DNA of 64,000 nucleotides from Falsirhodobacter algicola (GCF_018279165.1 NZ_CP047292.1:1-64000), one strand, 5' to 3'; positions 1-9,366 are shown, counted from the stretch's first letter. A program made the numbers and translations. The notes: a model not told the origin generated them from the letters alone.

Positions 1-596
1 ATCAGGGGGTCGTGGGGCAGCGGCCGCACCGCGTGGCCAGCTTCGGCGGGCGCAAGAAGTACATCCCGTCGCGGCGTCCCTCCGGTCGTCCGGCCTTCCT
101 CGATCAGAAGCTGCCCCGCTGGAACAGCATCGAAGACGCATTCTCGGGCGAGGCGGACATCATCGACTATCAGACCGCGATCGTGGATTACGAAGGCGGC
201 GCGACGATGGCGTTCCACACGAATTTGAACGTGCCCGATCAGTTCCGCCGCTTTGCCGTCATCGGCACCGATGGCATGGCCGAGGGGGATTTCATCCGCA
301 ACACGTTCCGCGTCACCCTGTCGGAAACCGGATCGCGCGTGGTCGATGAGATCGCGGTCGGATCAGGGGTGGAGCATGGCCATTACGGGGCCGATGCCGC
401 CATGGCCCGCGACATCGTGGACCATATCGACGGGCGGATGCCCAAACTGCCGCTGTCGGTGATCGATGCGCTGGAATCGGGCCTGACGGCGCTGGCCATA
501 GATCAGGCCCGCAACGAAGGCCGCATCGTCGATATGCGCCCCATATGGGAACGGTTCGACCGGGAACTGTCGGGCCTTGCGGCGGAGGTGAACTGA
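1..596 (+). CDS. Gfo/Idh/MocA-family oxidoreductase, C-terminal part (5' end outside window)
   Basis: This frame is open from the window edge, so only the last ~197 residues are present and the NAD-binding Rossmann half is missing. What remains fits the C-terminal substrate-binding domain of Gfo/Idh/MocA dehydrogenases: an exposed strand with [17 protein letters not shown], followed by [12 protein letters not shown] and a final helix typical of the family. These enzymes oxidise or reduce sugars and sugar derivatives with NAD(P). The stop codon overlaps the start of the ABC ATPase (TGATG), so the gene belongs to the amino-sugar operon, and a sugar-derivative substrate is inferred from that. 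The exact substrate cannot be read from the fragment. Confidence 0.8.
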   Translation, partial: QGVVGQRPHRVASFGGRKKYIPSRRPSGRPAFLDQKLPRWNSIEDAFSGEADIIDYQTAIVDYEGGATMAFHTNLNVPDQFRRFAVIGTDGMAEGDFIRNTFRVTLSETGSRVVDEIAVGSGVEHGHYGADAAMARDIVDHIDGRMPKLPLSVIDALESGLTALAIDQARNEGRIVDMRPIWERFDRELSGLAAEVN

Positions 597-1693
597 TGGG
601 CGCGCTCGATCTTGTCAATGTGACGAAATCCTACGGGACGGCGAAGGTCATCCGCGATACCAGCCTGACGATCGAAAAGGGCGAATTCGTCGTCTTCGTC
701 GGTCCGTCGGGATGCGGCAAATCCACGATGCTGCGCATGATCGCGGGGCTGTCGGACATCACCTCGGGCGAGATGCGGATCGACGGGCGCGTGGTGAACG
801 ATCTCGAACCGTCGGAGCGGGGCATCGCGATGGTGTTCCAGTCCTACGCGCTCTATCCGCATCTGACGGTGTTCGAGAACATCGCCTTCCCGCTGCGCGT
901 CGAGCGTCTGCCCGAGGCCGACATCCGCCGCCGGGTGGACGAAGCGGCGGCGGTCCTGAAGCTGACGGACCGGTTGCAGCACCGCCCCGCCTCCCTGTCG
1001 GGGGGGCAGCGCCAGCGGGTGGCGATCGGCCGCGCCATCGTTCGCGATCCGGCAGTCTTTCTGTTCGACGAGCCGCTGTCGAACCTCGATGCCGCGCTGC
1101 GCACCGAAATGCGGGTCGAGTTGAAGCAGCTTCATGCCCGGCTAGGCAAGACGATGGTCTATGTCACCCACGATCAGGTGGAGGCGATGACCATGGCCGA
1201 CAAGATCGTGGTGCTGCGCGATGGGCGCATCGAACAGGTCGGATCGCCGCTGGAACTGTTCCATCACCCGGACAACCGTTTCGTCGCGGGCTTCCTCGGC
1301 AGCCCGAAGATGAACTTCATTCCGGCCACGGTGGTGCAGGCCGGCGCATCGGGCATCACCGTCGCGGTGGAGGGCGGGGCGCCGATGCGGCTTCCGGTTC
1401 ATGGCATTGCCCAACCCGGCGAGGTGGTGGAGATCGGCCTGCGCCCGGACGATCTGTTCCTGGGCGGGCCCCTGCGCGTCGTCAGCGACGCGGTGGAGCA
1501 TCTGGGCAACGAGACCGTCGTCTATGGCCGCACCCCGGCGGGATCGTCGGTCTGCGCCGTGGTGCGCGGCGGGGCTGCGCTGAAGGCCGGTCAGACCGCC
1601 GATTACGGTTTCGATCCGGCCGATGCGCATCTGTTCCGCAGCGATGGCCGCGCCTTCCACCGCGACGCGCGACGCGAAACGCCCACCCCATGA
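596..1693 (+). CDS. Carbohydrate ABC transporter ATP-binding protein (UgpC/MsmK type)
   Basis: Cytoplasmic ATPase, 365 aa, the usual length for MalK/UgpC-type subunits that power sugar importers. Walker A GPSGCGKS is near residue 36, the signature [14 protein letters not shown] near 133, Walker [14 protein letters not shown] near 155 and the H-loop VTHDQ near 190. A TOBE-like C-terminal regulatory domain fills the last third. The start is the ATG that overlaps the preceding stop (TGATG); an upstream in-frame GTG would add 17 residues without family support. The permease and binding-protein genes are not here and presumably lie upstream of the window. From context the cargo is probably an amino sugar or an oligomer of one. 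Confidence 0.93.
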   Translation: MGALDLVNVTKSYGTAKVIRDTSLTIEKGEFVVFVGPSGCGKSTMLRMIAGLSDITSGEMRIDGRVVNDLEPSERGIAMVFQSYALYPHLTVFENIAFPLRVERLPEADIRRRVDEAAAVLKLTDRLQHRPASLSGGQRQRVAIGRAIVRDPAVFLFDEPLSNLDAALRTEMRVELKQLHARLGKTMVYVTHDQVEAMTMADKIVVLRDGRIEQVGSPLELFHHPDNRFVAGFLGSPKMNFIPATVVQAGASGITVAVEGGAPMRLPVHGIAQPGEVVEIGLRPDDLFLGGPLRVVSDAVEHLGNETVVYGRTPAGSSVCAVVRGGAALKAGQTADYGFDPADAHLFRSDGRAFHRDARRETPTP

Positions 1694-2568
1694 ACCCGAG
1701 GCTCGACCCGATGCCCCCACCCGTGATCGCCGTAGATGGCGGCGGAACCCGATGCCGCCTGTCCTATGACGGCCGGACCGAGATAGAGATCGGACCGACC
1801 AATGTGGTGTCGGACCGCGCCGGTTCCATCCGGCGGCTGACGGCGGGGCTGTCGGACCTGATCGCCCGCGCGGGCGGAAGGGTGGCGCCGGTCTATCTCG
1901 GTCTTGCGGGCTGCATCGCCGATACGATCGCGCAGGATGTCGCGCGGTCGCTGCCTTTCCCGATCCTCGCCGTGGAGGATGACCGCAAGGCCGCGTTGCG
2001 CGGTGCCCTTGGGCAGGGCGACGGGGCGGTGGTCCATTGCGGCACGGGATCGTTCTTTGGCCTGTGCCGGGACGGTGCGGTGCGGCTTGCGGGGGGCTGG
2101 GGGTCCATCCTCGGCGACGAGGCTTCGGCCCATTGGGTGGCCCGCCGCGCCCTGAGCCTGACGCTGGAATGCGAGGATGGGCTGCGGACGCATAGCGATC
2201 TGAGCCGCGATCTTCTGGAACGTCTTGGCGGATCGTCCGGCATCGTGGCCTTTGCGATGACCGCGGGCGCCGCGCGGACGGCCGAACTTGCGCCCTTTGT
2301 CACCGCGGCGGCGGCGGCGGGCGATTCCGGGGGAACGGCGGTGATGCGCGAAGGCGCGGCCCATATCGCCGCCACCCTTGCGCAAATGGGATACCGCCCG
2401 CCGATGGCGCTGTGTCTGACGGGGGGGATCGGCGCGCAATTCGCCGCGTTCCTTCCGCCCGAGATTGCCGCCCGTCTGCGCCCCGCCGCGGGCCGTCCGA
2501 TCGACGGTGCGCTGGCGCTGGCGCGCGGGATCGCGGCCGACGACCGGGAGGCCCGCCATGTCCGATAA
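1690..2568 (+). CDS. BadF/BadG-family amino-sugar kinase (probable N-acetylglucosamine or glucosamine kinase)
   Basis: 292-residue cytoplasmic kinase of the ASKHA fold. It shows the phosphate-1 loop VDGGGTRCR near residue 10, a GLAG turn, the phosphate-2 loop HCGTGSFFG and the [13 protein letters not shown] segment typical of BadF/BadG N-acetylglucosamine and glucosamine kinases. It would phosphorylate the imported sugar at C6, providing the substrate for NagA or NagB encoded further along the operon. The start ATG overlaps the upstream stop by four bases (ATGA), which indicates translational coupling; a second ATG seven codons in (1711) is possible. Choosing GlcNAc over glucosamine as substrate is inference. 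Confidence 0.85.
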   Translation: MNPRLDPMPPPVIAVDGGGTRCRLSYDGRTEIEIGPTNVVSDRAGSIRRLTAGLSDLIARAGGRVAPVYLGLAGCIADTIAQDVARSLPFPILAVEDDRKAALRGALGQGDGAVVHCGTGSFFGLCRDGAVRLAGGWGSILGDEASAHWVARRALSLTLECEDGLRTHSDLSRDLLERLGGSSGIVAFAMTAGAARTAELAPFVTAAAAAGDSGGTAVMREGAAHIAATLAQMGYRPPMALCLTGGIGAQFAAFLPPEIAARLRPAAGRPIDGALALARGIAADDREARHVR

Positions 2569-3784
2569 CGCCAGACCCGTACCGATGCTGCGCCAGATCT
2601 CCACCCATGCGATGATGCGCCATCTGGTGCGGGGCCCGCGGTCGCGCGCGGATCTGGCGCGCGATACGGGCCTGTCCAAACAGACGACCTCGGATGTGAT
2701 CCGCATACTGGATGCCGCCGGATGGGTGCGCGAGCTTGGCCTACAGTCCACGGGCGTCGGTCGGTCGCCGCTGCTGTATTGCGTCAACCCGGATGCGGGG
2801 GCGGTGCTCGGCGCGGATATCGGGGCCTCCCGCGTCGTGATGGAGCTGAGCGATGCGTCCGGCGCCCGCCTTGCTTCGCACGAGGCGCGTATCGACAGCA
2901 TTCCTCCGGGGCGGCTGATCGACACGCTGCTGGATGGGTGCAGCCGGTTCGTGGCCGAAGCCGCCGGCGACAGGCCGCTGCGGTTCGCCTGCTTTTCCAC
3001 CCCCGGCATCGTGGAGCCGGGAACGGGGCGGCTGTCCAATGTCCGCAACCTTCCCGATCTGACGGGCGCGGACCTGCCGGGCCGTTTCTCCGCCGCGCTT
3101 GGATGCAGCGTCGTGGTGGAGAATGACGTGAACTCCGCCCTCGTCGGGGAAAGCTGGTGCGGCGCGGCCAATCTGATCGACGATGTCGCCTATGTCGGCC
3201 TCGGGACCGGCGTCGGCATGGGGCTGATGATGCAGGGGCGCGTGCTGCGCGGGGCGAATGGCGCAGCCGGCGAAATCGCGAGCCTGCCCATCGGTGCCGA
3301 CAGCCGCGATGCCGAAGCGCCAAGCCGCGGCACGCTGGAACGGGTGCTGGGCGTGCGGGCCATCCTTGCGCCCCTTGCGGCCTCGGACCGGCCGAGCGAG
3401 CTGATCGCCGAATTCGGCCGCCAGCTGGATGCGGGCGATCCCGAGGCGCGGGCGATCCTAGAGCGCATCGGTTCCCTTTGTGCGCAGCTGGTGTTGTCGA
3501 TACAGGCCATCGTCGATCCGCAGGCGGTGATCATGGGCGGGATGCTGGGCCTCGTGCCGGGCGTGGTGGAGGCGACCGAGGCCGAGCTTGCGGTGCGCAC
3601 CGCGCGGCCGGTCCGTATCCTGCGCGCGGGTCTGGGGCTGCGCTCCACGATCACGGGCGCGGGCTATATAGCGTTGACGGGGATGTACAACTCGGTCTTC
3701 TCGCCGCATCTGGAGGCGAAGCAGCATGACAGCCCGTGGCCCATCGCACCGCCGCCCCGGCGGATGCCGGGGGCCGGATCGTGA
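2558..3784 (+). CDS. ROK-family transcriptional regulator (NagC/XylR type)
   Basis: 408 aa. The N-terminal winged helix-turn-helix (about residues 20-70, SRADLARDTGLSKQTTSDV) is followed by a ROK sugar-kinase-like domain with DIGASRVVMEL, the catalytic-type VENDVNSAL and GTGVGMGLMMQGRVLRGANG. The cysteine zinc motif (CxCGxxGCxE) seen in most ROK proteins is not recognisable; the matching region reads ADSRDAEAPSRGTLE. The protein is therefore best read as a sugar-responsive repressor rather than a working kinase. It overlaps the kinase gene by 11 bp and sits inside the operon, so it probably autoregulates it in response to an amino sugar or its phosphate. Confidence 0.88.
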   Translation: MSDNARPVPMLRQISTHAMMRHLVRGPRSRADLARDTGLSKQTTSDVIRILDAAGWVRELGLQSTGVGRSPLLYCVNPDAGAVLGADIGASRVVMELSDASGARLASHEARIDSIPPGRLIDTLLDGCSRFVAEAAGDRPLRFACFSTPGIVEPGTGRLSNVRNLPDLTGADLPGRFSAALGCSVVVENDVNSALVGESWCGAANLIDDVAYVGLGTGVGMGLMMQGRVLRGANGAAGEIASLPIGADSRDAEAPSRGTLERVLGVRAILAPLAASDRPSELIAEFGRQLDAGDPEARAILERIGSLCAQLVLSIQAIVDPQAVIMGGMLGLVPGVVEATEAELAVRTARPVRILRAGLGLRSTITGAGYIALTGMYNSVFSPHLEAKQHDSPWPIAPPPRRMPGAGS

Positions 3785-4701
3785 CCGCCGCCATGCGCCT
3801 GCCGATCACCGATCTGAAGGTCGGCGCGCTGCTGATGATGGGCGCGGTATCGACCTTCGCCTTCCTCGACAGCTTTGCCAAGCTGGCAGGTCAGCGCGTC
3901 GCGGTGTTCGACGTGATCTGGATGCGCTTTCTGGTGCAGTTCGCCCTCAGCGCCGTGATCTTCAACCCCGTGCGCCATCCCGGTGCGTGGCGGGTGAACC
4001 GCAAGGGACCGCAGATCCTGCGCGCCCTGATCCAGATCTTTGCAACGGGGCTGAACTTCGCGGCGCTCGGCTATCTTCAGATCACGCAGACCTTGTCGAT
4101 CCAGTTTTCGACGCCGATCTTCGTCACCCTCCTGTCGATCGTTTTCCTCGGCGAACGGGTGGGGCGGCACCGCTGGCTTGGAATTGTCCTTGGGCTGCTG
4201 GGGGTTCTGGTCGTCACGCGGCCGGGGATGGAGGGGTTTCACTGGGCGTTCCTCCTCAGCCTTGCCGGGGTGGTGATCGGATCGGGATACAACATCCTGA
4301 CGCGGATGCTGTCCACGACGGAAACGTCCTCGTCGATGCTGCTGATGATGTCGGCCGTTCCGGCGCTGGTTCTGGCGCCGCTCGCCCCCGCCTTCTGGCA
4401 CATGCCCGAGGATGCGGGGACATGGGCGCTGCTGATCGGCACCGGCTGCTTCGGCACGCTGGGCCATTATCTGATGATCCTCGCCCATCGCAGCGCGCCG
4501 GCGTCGTTCCTTGCGCCGTTCCAATATGTCCAGTTCCTCGCGGTGCTGGTCCTGGGCTTTGCGATCTTCGGCTCGGTTCCCGATGGCTATACCTATCTCG
4601 GCGCGCTGATCGTGATCGGCTCCGGCATCCATATCTGGCGGCGCGAGCGTCTGCTGGGCCGCCGAAACGCCGCCGCCCTCGCAACAGGAGATATCCCATG
4701 A
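3781..4701 (+). CDS. DMT-superfamily EamA transporter
   Basis: About 306 aa inner-membrane protein with ten predicted hydrophobic helices in two EamA repeats. The first repeat includes IQFSTPIFVTLLSIVFLGERVG and the second ends in LGALIVIGSGIHIW before a basic tail. The start is chosen at the GTG that overlaps the regulator stop by four bases (GTGA); an ATG four codons later (3793) and an in-frame GTG at 3736 are alternatives. Membership in the amino-sugar operon suggests transport of a sugar, amino sugar or related metabolite, but EamA proteins have very varied substrates, so this is only inference. Confidence 0.85.
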   Translation: MTAAMRLPITDLKVGALLMMGAVSTFAFLDSFAKLAGQRVAVFDVIWMRFLVQFALSAVIFNPVRHPGAWRVNRKGPQILRALIQIFATGLNFAALGYLQITQTLSIQFSTPIFVTLLSIVFLGERVGRHRWLGIVLGLLGVLVVTRPGMEGFHWAFLLSLAGVVIGSGYNILTRMLSTTETSSSMLLMMSAVPALVLAPLAPAFWHMPEDAGTWALLIGTGCFGTLGHYLMILAHRSAPASFLAPFQYVQFLAVLVLGFAIFGSVPDGYTYLGALIVIGSGIHIWRRERLLGRRNAAALATGDIP

Positions 4702-5309
4702 CCAAGGCGCATATTCGCCTCGCCACCCCCGCCGATCTTCCCCGGATCTACGAGATCTGTCTGCTGACGGCGGGGGCGGGCGGTGATGGCACGCATCTTT
4801 ATTCCGACCCGAAGGGGCCAGGCTACATGCATGCCGCCCCCTATGCGGTTTTGGAGCCGGAATGCGCCTTCGTCTTGGATGACGGCACCGGGCGCGCCGT
4901 GGGGTACATCGTCGGCACCCCCGACACCGCCGCCTTCGAAGATCGTCTGGATGCCGAATGGTGGCCCGATGTGCGCGCGGCCATCGCCGAAATGCCGGTC
5001 GCCTGCGACAAGGATGCGGTGCTGATCGAACGGGCCAAGGGCGGGCATCGCCGGGACCCGAGCCTTCTGGCCTCCTATCCGGCCCACCTGCATATCAACA
5101 TCCTGCCCCCGGCGCAGGGCGGCGGCTGGGGTCGGCGCATGATCCAGACCCAGCTCGATGCCATGCGCGCGCGGGGGGTGACCGGGCTGCATCTGGGGCT
5201 CGATCCGCGGAACGTGACGGCCATCGCCTTCTACACCCATCTCGGTTTCCGCGATGTCAGCGTGGATTCCGATCTGGTCTATGGCATGGACCTGCGGACC
5301 CCGGCATAA
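4698..5309 (+). CDS. GNAT-fold protein resembling the acetyltransferase-like domain of O-GlcNAcase
   Basis: 203 aa with a GNAT fold: HLHINILPPAQGGGWGRRMI is the strand and pyrophosphate-loop region (GGGWGRR standing in for the RxxGxG/A loop), followed by GLHLGLDPRNVTAIAFYTHLGF. The preceding DPSLLASYPAHLHI stretch resembles, from memory of the family, the 'LP..FL..FPS.I.M.I' run in the C-terminal HAT-like domain of human O-GlcNAcase and its bacterial stand-alone relatives. The ATG overlaps the transporter stop (ATGA) and a good ribosome-binding site (aggag, 4686-4690) sits eight bases upstream. Lying directly before nagB and nagA, it may act on an amino sugar or its phosphate; the substrate is unknown. 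Confidence 0.82.
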   Translation: MTKAHIRLATPADLPRIYEICLLTAGAGGDGTHLYSDPKGPGYMHAAPYAVLEPECAFVLDDGTGRAVGYIVGTPDTAAFEDRLDAEWWPDVRAAIAEMPVACDKDAVLIERAKGGHRRDPSLLASYPAHLHINILPPAQGGGWGRRMIQTQLDAMRARGVTGLHLGLDPRNVTAIAFYTHLGFRDVSVDSDLVYGMDLRTPA

Positions 5310-5319
5310 GGCGGCAGCG

Positions 5320-6108
5320 ATGAAAATCCTCATCCATCCCACATCCGAGGGCGCGGTGAAGGCCGCCGCCCTGCAGATCGCGGATCTGCTGGCGGCGCGC
5401 CCCGAGGCGGTCCTTGGCCTTGCGACCGGCGGCACGATGGAGCCGGTCTATGCCGCGCTGATCGACCTCGTGGCCGAAGGGCAATGCCGGGGGGACCGGT
5501 TCACCAGCTTCAATCTGGACGAATATGTCGGCCTTTCGGCGGATCATCCGCAGAGCTATCACCATTACATGCGCCGCCACCTGTTCGACGCGCTTGGCGT
5601 GCCCGCCGCGCAGACCCATCTGCCCGCCGGCGATGCCCCCGACCTTGCCGCCGAGGCGCAGCGCTATGAGGCGCGGATCGCGGCTGCGGGGGGGATCGAT
5701 CTGCAACTTCTGGGGATCGGGGCGAACGGGCATATCGGGTTCAACGAACCAAGCTCCTCGCTGGCGTCGCGCACTCGGGTCAAGACGCTGACCCGCAGCA
5801 CCGTCGAAGCCAACCGCCGTTTCTTTGCCGAAGGGGAGGCGGTGCCCGTCCACGCCCTGACGATGGGGATCGGCACGGTGATGGATGCGCGGCACATCTT
5901 GCTGCTTGCGACGGGGGCGGGCAAGGCCCGCGCCGTGGCGGGCATGGCCGAAGGGCCGGTCAGCGCGGCATGCCCGGCCTCGATCTTGCAGATGCACCCC
6001 TCGGTGGTGCTCGTCTGCGACCGGGCGGCCGCGGCGGATCTGCGCATGACCGATTATTACGAAACGGTCCATCCCGACGGGGCCGAGAGGACGGGGGAGC
6101 CGGCATGA
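5320..6108 (+). CDS. nagB: Glucosamine-6-phosphate deaminase
   Basis: 262 aa, the normal size. It converts glucosamine-6-phosphate to fructose-6-phosphate and ammonia in the cytoplasm. The GLATGGTMEP phosphate-binding loop is near residue 35, TSFNLDEYVGLS carries the catalytic Asp, and LGIGANGHIGFNEPSSSLASRTR carries the active-site His and Glu. The residue matching E. coli Asp141 is Asn here, a variation that I recall in many family members. The start ATG lies ten bases after the acetyltransferase stop. It feeds glycolysis at the end of the operon's kinase, NagA and NagB route. Confidence 0.96.
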   Translation: MKILIHPTSEGAVKAAALQIADLLAARPEAVLGLATGGTMEPVYAALIDLVAEGQCRGDRFTSFNLDEYVGLSADHPQSYHHYMRRHLFDALGVPAAQTHLPAGDAPDLAAEAQRYEARIAAAGGIDLQLLGIGANGHIGFNEPSSSLASRTRVKTLTRSTVEANRRFFAEGEAVPVHALTMGIGTVMDARHILLLATGAGKARAVAGMAEGPVSAACPASILQMHPSVVLVCDRAAAADLRMTDYYETVHPDGAERTGEPA

Positions 6109-7202
6109 TCGACGGAACCATCGCGGCGGCGCATCTGTGGTCCGGGGGGCGGCTTTTGCCGGATCGGGAGATTACGGTGAAGGATGGGCGCGTCTGGTCG
6201 GTGCGTCCGGGGACGACGGGGGCGTTTCGGGCGCATCTCGTTTCCGTGCCGTTCACGGATCTTCAGGTGAATGGCGGGGGCGGGGTGATGTTGAACTCCG
6301 ATCCGACGCCAGAGGGCGTGCGCCGCATCGCCGCCGCCCATCGCCGGCTTGGGACCGGGGACATCCTGCCCACGGTCATCACCGACCGCCCCGAGGTGAC
6401 GGAGGCTGCCGCCCATGCCGTCGCCGCCGTGGCGGGGGAGAGCGGCGTCATCGGCCTGCATATCGAAGGGCCGCATCTGTCCCCCGCGCGGCGGGGCACG
6501 CACCGGGCCGAGGATATCCGCCCCCTCGACCGGCGGATGGTCGATCTGGTGGCGGGCCTGCGCGCCCGGAACCTGCGCGTGATGATCACGCTGGCCCCCG
6601 AACGGGCCGATCCGGCGCTTCTGGCGGAGCTCGTCGCCTCGGGGGCGGTGGTGTCGGCGGGGCATAGCAGCGCGACCGCCGCCGAGGCGCGGGCCGCCTT
6701 TGCGCGCGGCATCGGCTGCGTCACCCATCTCTATAACGCGATGGACCCGATGACCTCGCGCGAGCCGGGGCTGCTGGGGGTGGCGATCACCTCGGATGTC
6801 GCGATCGGGTTGATCTGCGACGGCGTCCATGTCGCGTGGGAGATGCTGCGCCTTGCGATGGATGCGCATCCGCCGGGCGCGCCGATCTTTGCGGTCAGCG
6901 ATGCGATGGCGACGGTGGGCGGGCCGGATCACTTCACGCTCTACGGTCGGCGGATCGACCTGCGCGACGGGCGTTTGGTGAACGGCGAAGGCGCGCTGGC
7001 CGGCGCCCATATCGATCTGCGCCAGACGCTGGCCAATCTGTGCACCCATGTCGGGCTGCCGCTGGAGCGTGCCTTGCCGATGGTGACGGATGCGCCGCGC
7101 CGCGTCATGGGCCTGCCCCCCCGCCGGATCGAGGAGGGAACGGCGTCGTCGGACATGATCCTGATGGATGACGCGTTTCGGATCATCCCGGCGCATCCCT
7201 GA
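6105..7202 (+). CDS. nagA: N-acetylglucosamine-6-phosphate deacetylase
   Basis: 365-residue amidohydrolase that removes acetate from GlcNAc-6-phosphate to give the NagB substrate. Family marks include DLQVNGGGGV near the N terminus, the metal-ligand Glu in GLHIEGPHLSPARRGTH, ligand histidines in SAGHSS and THLYNAM, the substrate His in ICDGVHVAWEML, and the catalytic Asp in AVSDAMATVGG. Its ATG overlaps the nagB stop (ATGA) with a gggag ribosome site just upstream, so the two enzymes are translationally coupled. It is the last gene of the operon and is followed by a strong hairpin. Confidence 0.96.
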   Translation: MIDGTIAAAHLWSGGRLLPDREITVKDGRVWSVRPGTTGAFRAHLVSVPFTDLQVNGGGGVMLNSDPTPEGVRRIAAAHRRLGTGDILPTVITDRPEVTEAAAHAVAAVAGESGVIGLHIEGPHLSPARRGTHRAEDIRPLDRRMVDLVAGLRARNLRVMITLAPERADPALLAELVASGAVVSAGHSSATAAEARAAFARGIGCVTHLYNAMDPMTSREPGLLGVAITSDVAIGLICDGVHVAWEMLRLAMDAHPPGAPIFAVSDAMATVGGPDHFTLYGRRIDLRDGRLVNGEGALAGAHIDLRQTLANLCTHVGLPLERALPMVTDAPRRVMGLPPRRIEEGTASSDMILMDDAFRIIPAHP

Positions 7203-7213
7203 CGCCGAACGAA

Positions 7214-7237
7214 CAGCGGCCCCCTAAGGGGCCGCTG
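7214..7237. terminator. Bidirectional hairpin terminator between nagA and the BCCT gene
   Basis: A perfect 10-bp inverted repeat (cagcggcccc / ggggccgctg) with a 4-base loop (ctaa) sits between two converging genes. There is no long T-run on either side, but the position and symmetry fit a shared terminator. Confidence 0.8.
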
Positions 7238-7243
7238 CGTGGA

Positions 7244-8905
7244 TCAGGGTTCGGCGGTCTCGATAGTGCCGACGGTGCGCGGAATGTCGGCGCGCTTGCG
7301 CAGGTTGTCCATGAAGATCGCCTTGATCAGCGACAGTCCCATCAGGACCATCACGAACGAGAACGGAAGCGCCCCCACGATCATCGCCGTCTGGATCGCC
7401 GACAGGCCGCCCACGATCAGCAGCGCGCCCACGACCAGCGCCAGCGCCGATCCCCAGAACACGATATGCGGACGGGCTTTCGGGCCTTCGTCACCGGCGG
7501 CGTTGATGGTGTTGATGATCAGCACCGCCGAGTCCACCGAGGTCACAAGGTAGGTCAGCAGCAGCACCACGATCACCAGCGACATCAGCGTGGCAAGGCC
7601 GGGCGACAGCATCACCGCCAGCACGGCATAGAGCTGATCGGACAGGCCCGTGCCGAGGATGGCGCCCTGCGCCTGACCCGACAGCTCCAGCTGGATGGCG
7701 GTGCCGCCCACCAGCGCGAACCACACGAAGCAGACCACGGCCGGGATGATCATCGCGCCAAGGATGTATTCGCGGATCGTCCGCCCACGCGAGATGCGGG
7801 CAAGGAACAGACCGACGAAGGGCGCGAAGGCGATCCACCATGCCCAGTAGAAGATGGTCCACCCCCCCTGCCATGCGGCCAGCGCGTCGCCCGTCTCGGT
7901 CCCGTCGGTGTGCCAGACGGTGAACAGCGTCGAGGGCAGCGCGGCGAGGTAATCGGCGATGCCGGTGAACAGCGCGGCGATGCTGAACAGCGTGCTGCCG
8001 AACACGAGGAAGAACAGCAGAACGAAGATGCTGAGGACCGTGTTGATGTTGGACAGCCACTTGATGCCCTTGCCCACGCCCGACAGCGCCGACAGCGTGG
8101 AGGCCCCAACGATGATCACGAGCGACAGGATGATACCAAGGGTGGACGCGGTGCCCGCATCGTTCATCAGCCATTCGCTGCCCGAAACGCGGGCGATCCC
8201 GGCGATGAACTGCTCCACCCCATAGCCCAGCGTCTGTGCAACGCCCAGCACGGTCGCGACCACGGCCACGATATCGACCACATGGCCCAGCGGCCCCGAC
8301 AGACGCGCGCCGAACAGCGAGGTCAGCCCCGAGCGGATCGTCAGCGGCAGCCCGCGGCGATAGGAGAAATAGGCCAGCGACAGGCCGGTCAGCGCATAGC
8401 AGGCCCATGGGGTGAGACCCCAGTGCAGGAACGACCATTCATAGGCCGAACGCACGGTCTCCTCCGATGTGCCTGCGACGAAGCCGCGGATCACGTCCGG
8501 GTTGTTCTTGAAATGCGACATCGGCTCACCCGTGGCATAGGTCAGCATGCCGACGCCGATACCGGCCCCGAACATCATGGAGAACCACGAGAAATTGTCG
8601 AATTCGGGGCGATCGCCTGGCTCTCCGAGGCGCAGACGGCCCGAGGCGGGGATCAGCGCCAGTGCGATGCACAGGATCACGAAGAAGGCGCTGGAATAGA
8701 TGTACCACGAGCCGAACATCGTCAGGATCGCGGAGTTCAGCGAGTTCAGGAGCGAGCCGGCATTGTCCGGGAACAGGACCGCCCACAGGATCAGTAGGCC
8801 GATGATGACCTTGCCCGTCACGGCCACGGTGCGCGTGAAGCCGTCGTAGAAGCCGCCATTGGCGGTCGCGATGTTCAATTCTGTCAATGGAGGTTTCAGA
8901 TTCAT
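7244..8905 (-). CDS. BCCT-family betaine/choline/carnitine-type transporter
   Basis: 553 aa, about twelve membrane helices, inner membrane. The BCCT core is clear: GIGVGMLTYATGEPMSHF in the glycine-rich helix and WTIFYWAWWIAFAPFVGLFLARISRGRTIREYILG in the helix carrying the aromatic box. Where BetP-type carriers read WWISW this one reads WWIAF, so the final tryptophan of the box is replaced. The start is the ATG at 8905, preceded by AAGGA eleven bases upstream. Substrate is a quaternary ammonium or dimethylsulfonio compound by family; the altered box and the divergent urate hydroxylase neighbour do not settle which. Confidence 0.92.
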   Translation of the reverse strand: MNLKPPLTELNIATANGGFYDGFTRTVAVTGKVIIGLLILWAVLFPDNAGSLLNSLNSAILTMFGSWYIYSSAFFVILCIALALIPASGRLRLGEPGDRPEFDNFSWFSMMFGAGIGVGMLTYATGEPMSHFKNNPDVIRGFVAGTSEETVRSAYEWSFLHWGLTPWACYALTGLSLAYFSYRRGLPLTIRSGLTSLFGARLSGPLGHVVDIVAVVATVLGVAQTLGYGVEQFIAGIARVSGSEWLMNDAGTASTLGIILSLVIIVGASTLSALSGVGKGIKWLSNINTVLSIFVLLFFLVFGSTLFSIAALFTGIADYLAALPSTLFTVWHTDGTETGDALAAWQGGWTIFYWAWWIAFAPFVGLFLARISRGRTIREYILGAMIIPAVVCFVWFALVGGTAIQLELSGQAQGAILGTGLSDQLYAVLAVMLSPGLATLMSLVIVVLLLTYLVTSVDSAVLIINTINAAGDEGPKARPHIVFWGSALALVVGALLIVGGLSAIQTAMIVGALPFSFVMVLMGLSLIKAIFMDNLRKRADIPRTVGTIETAEP

Positions 8906-9366
8906 CTGCGGTCCTTGGTGGGGTGAACGCCCGGCGCGGGGACGCCGGTCGCAAGGCCGCGCATCGCGGCATGAGTGATCGTTTCCCATGCGTCATCGCT
9001 TCCCCGCGCGGGGGAAGAGATGGGCGGCTTGGGCCAAAGGATCATCCCCCGTGCGGGCGATGGTCCGGTATCGTCATTCTGTCACGTCCATGTCGATCCG
9101 CTGCGCATTCGCGCGGCGACATCGCCTTCCGTTGGGGGCGCGGAACACAGGTCCTGCACCTTGGACATCCCGCCCGGCGCCAAGCATCGGCAGGGGCGGA
9201 TCCGGCCGCGCATCGGCCGGTCTTCGGATTGGATCATACCGCAAAACCCCGAAAAAGCAACCGCGGCGCCCCCGGCGGGTTCCCTCGGGGCGCTGATCCC
9301 TTTCCCAGACGGCCCCGATCGGTGATCCTTCGGGCGGAAAACAACGATTCGGACGGGGCAGCGGGC
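8906..9366. other. 461-bp divergent intergenic region (BCCT carrier / hpxO)
   Basis: No convincing gene is visible here. It must hold the promoters of both divergent genes, but I see no clear -35/-10 pair. The only structure noted is a 7-bp inverted repeat, cttcccc / ggggaag (8999-9005 and 9011-9017), and an A-rich patch near 9240-9262. GC content is as high as in the flanking genes. Confidence 0.4.

Noticed and set aside
8999-9017. Hairpin in the BCCT/hpxO intergenic region as a small RNA or attenuator
   Set aside because: A 7-bp GC-rich repeat without a T-run or promoter is expected by chance in DNA of this composition.
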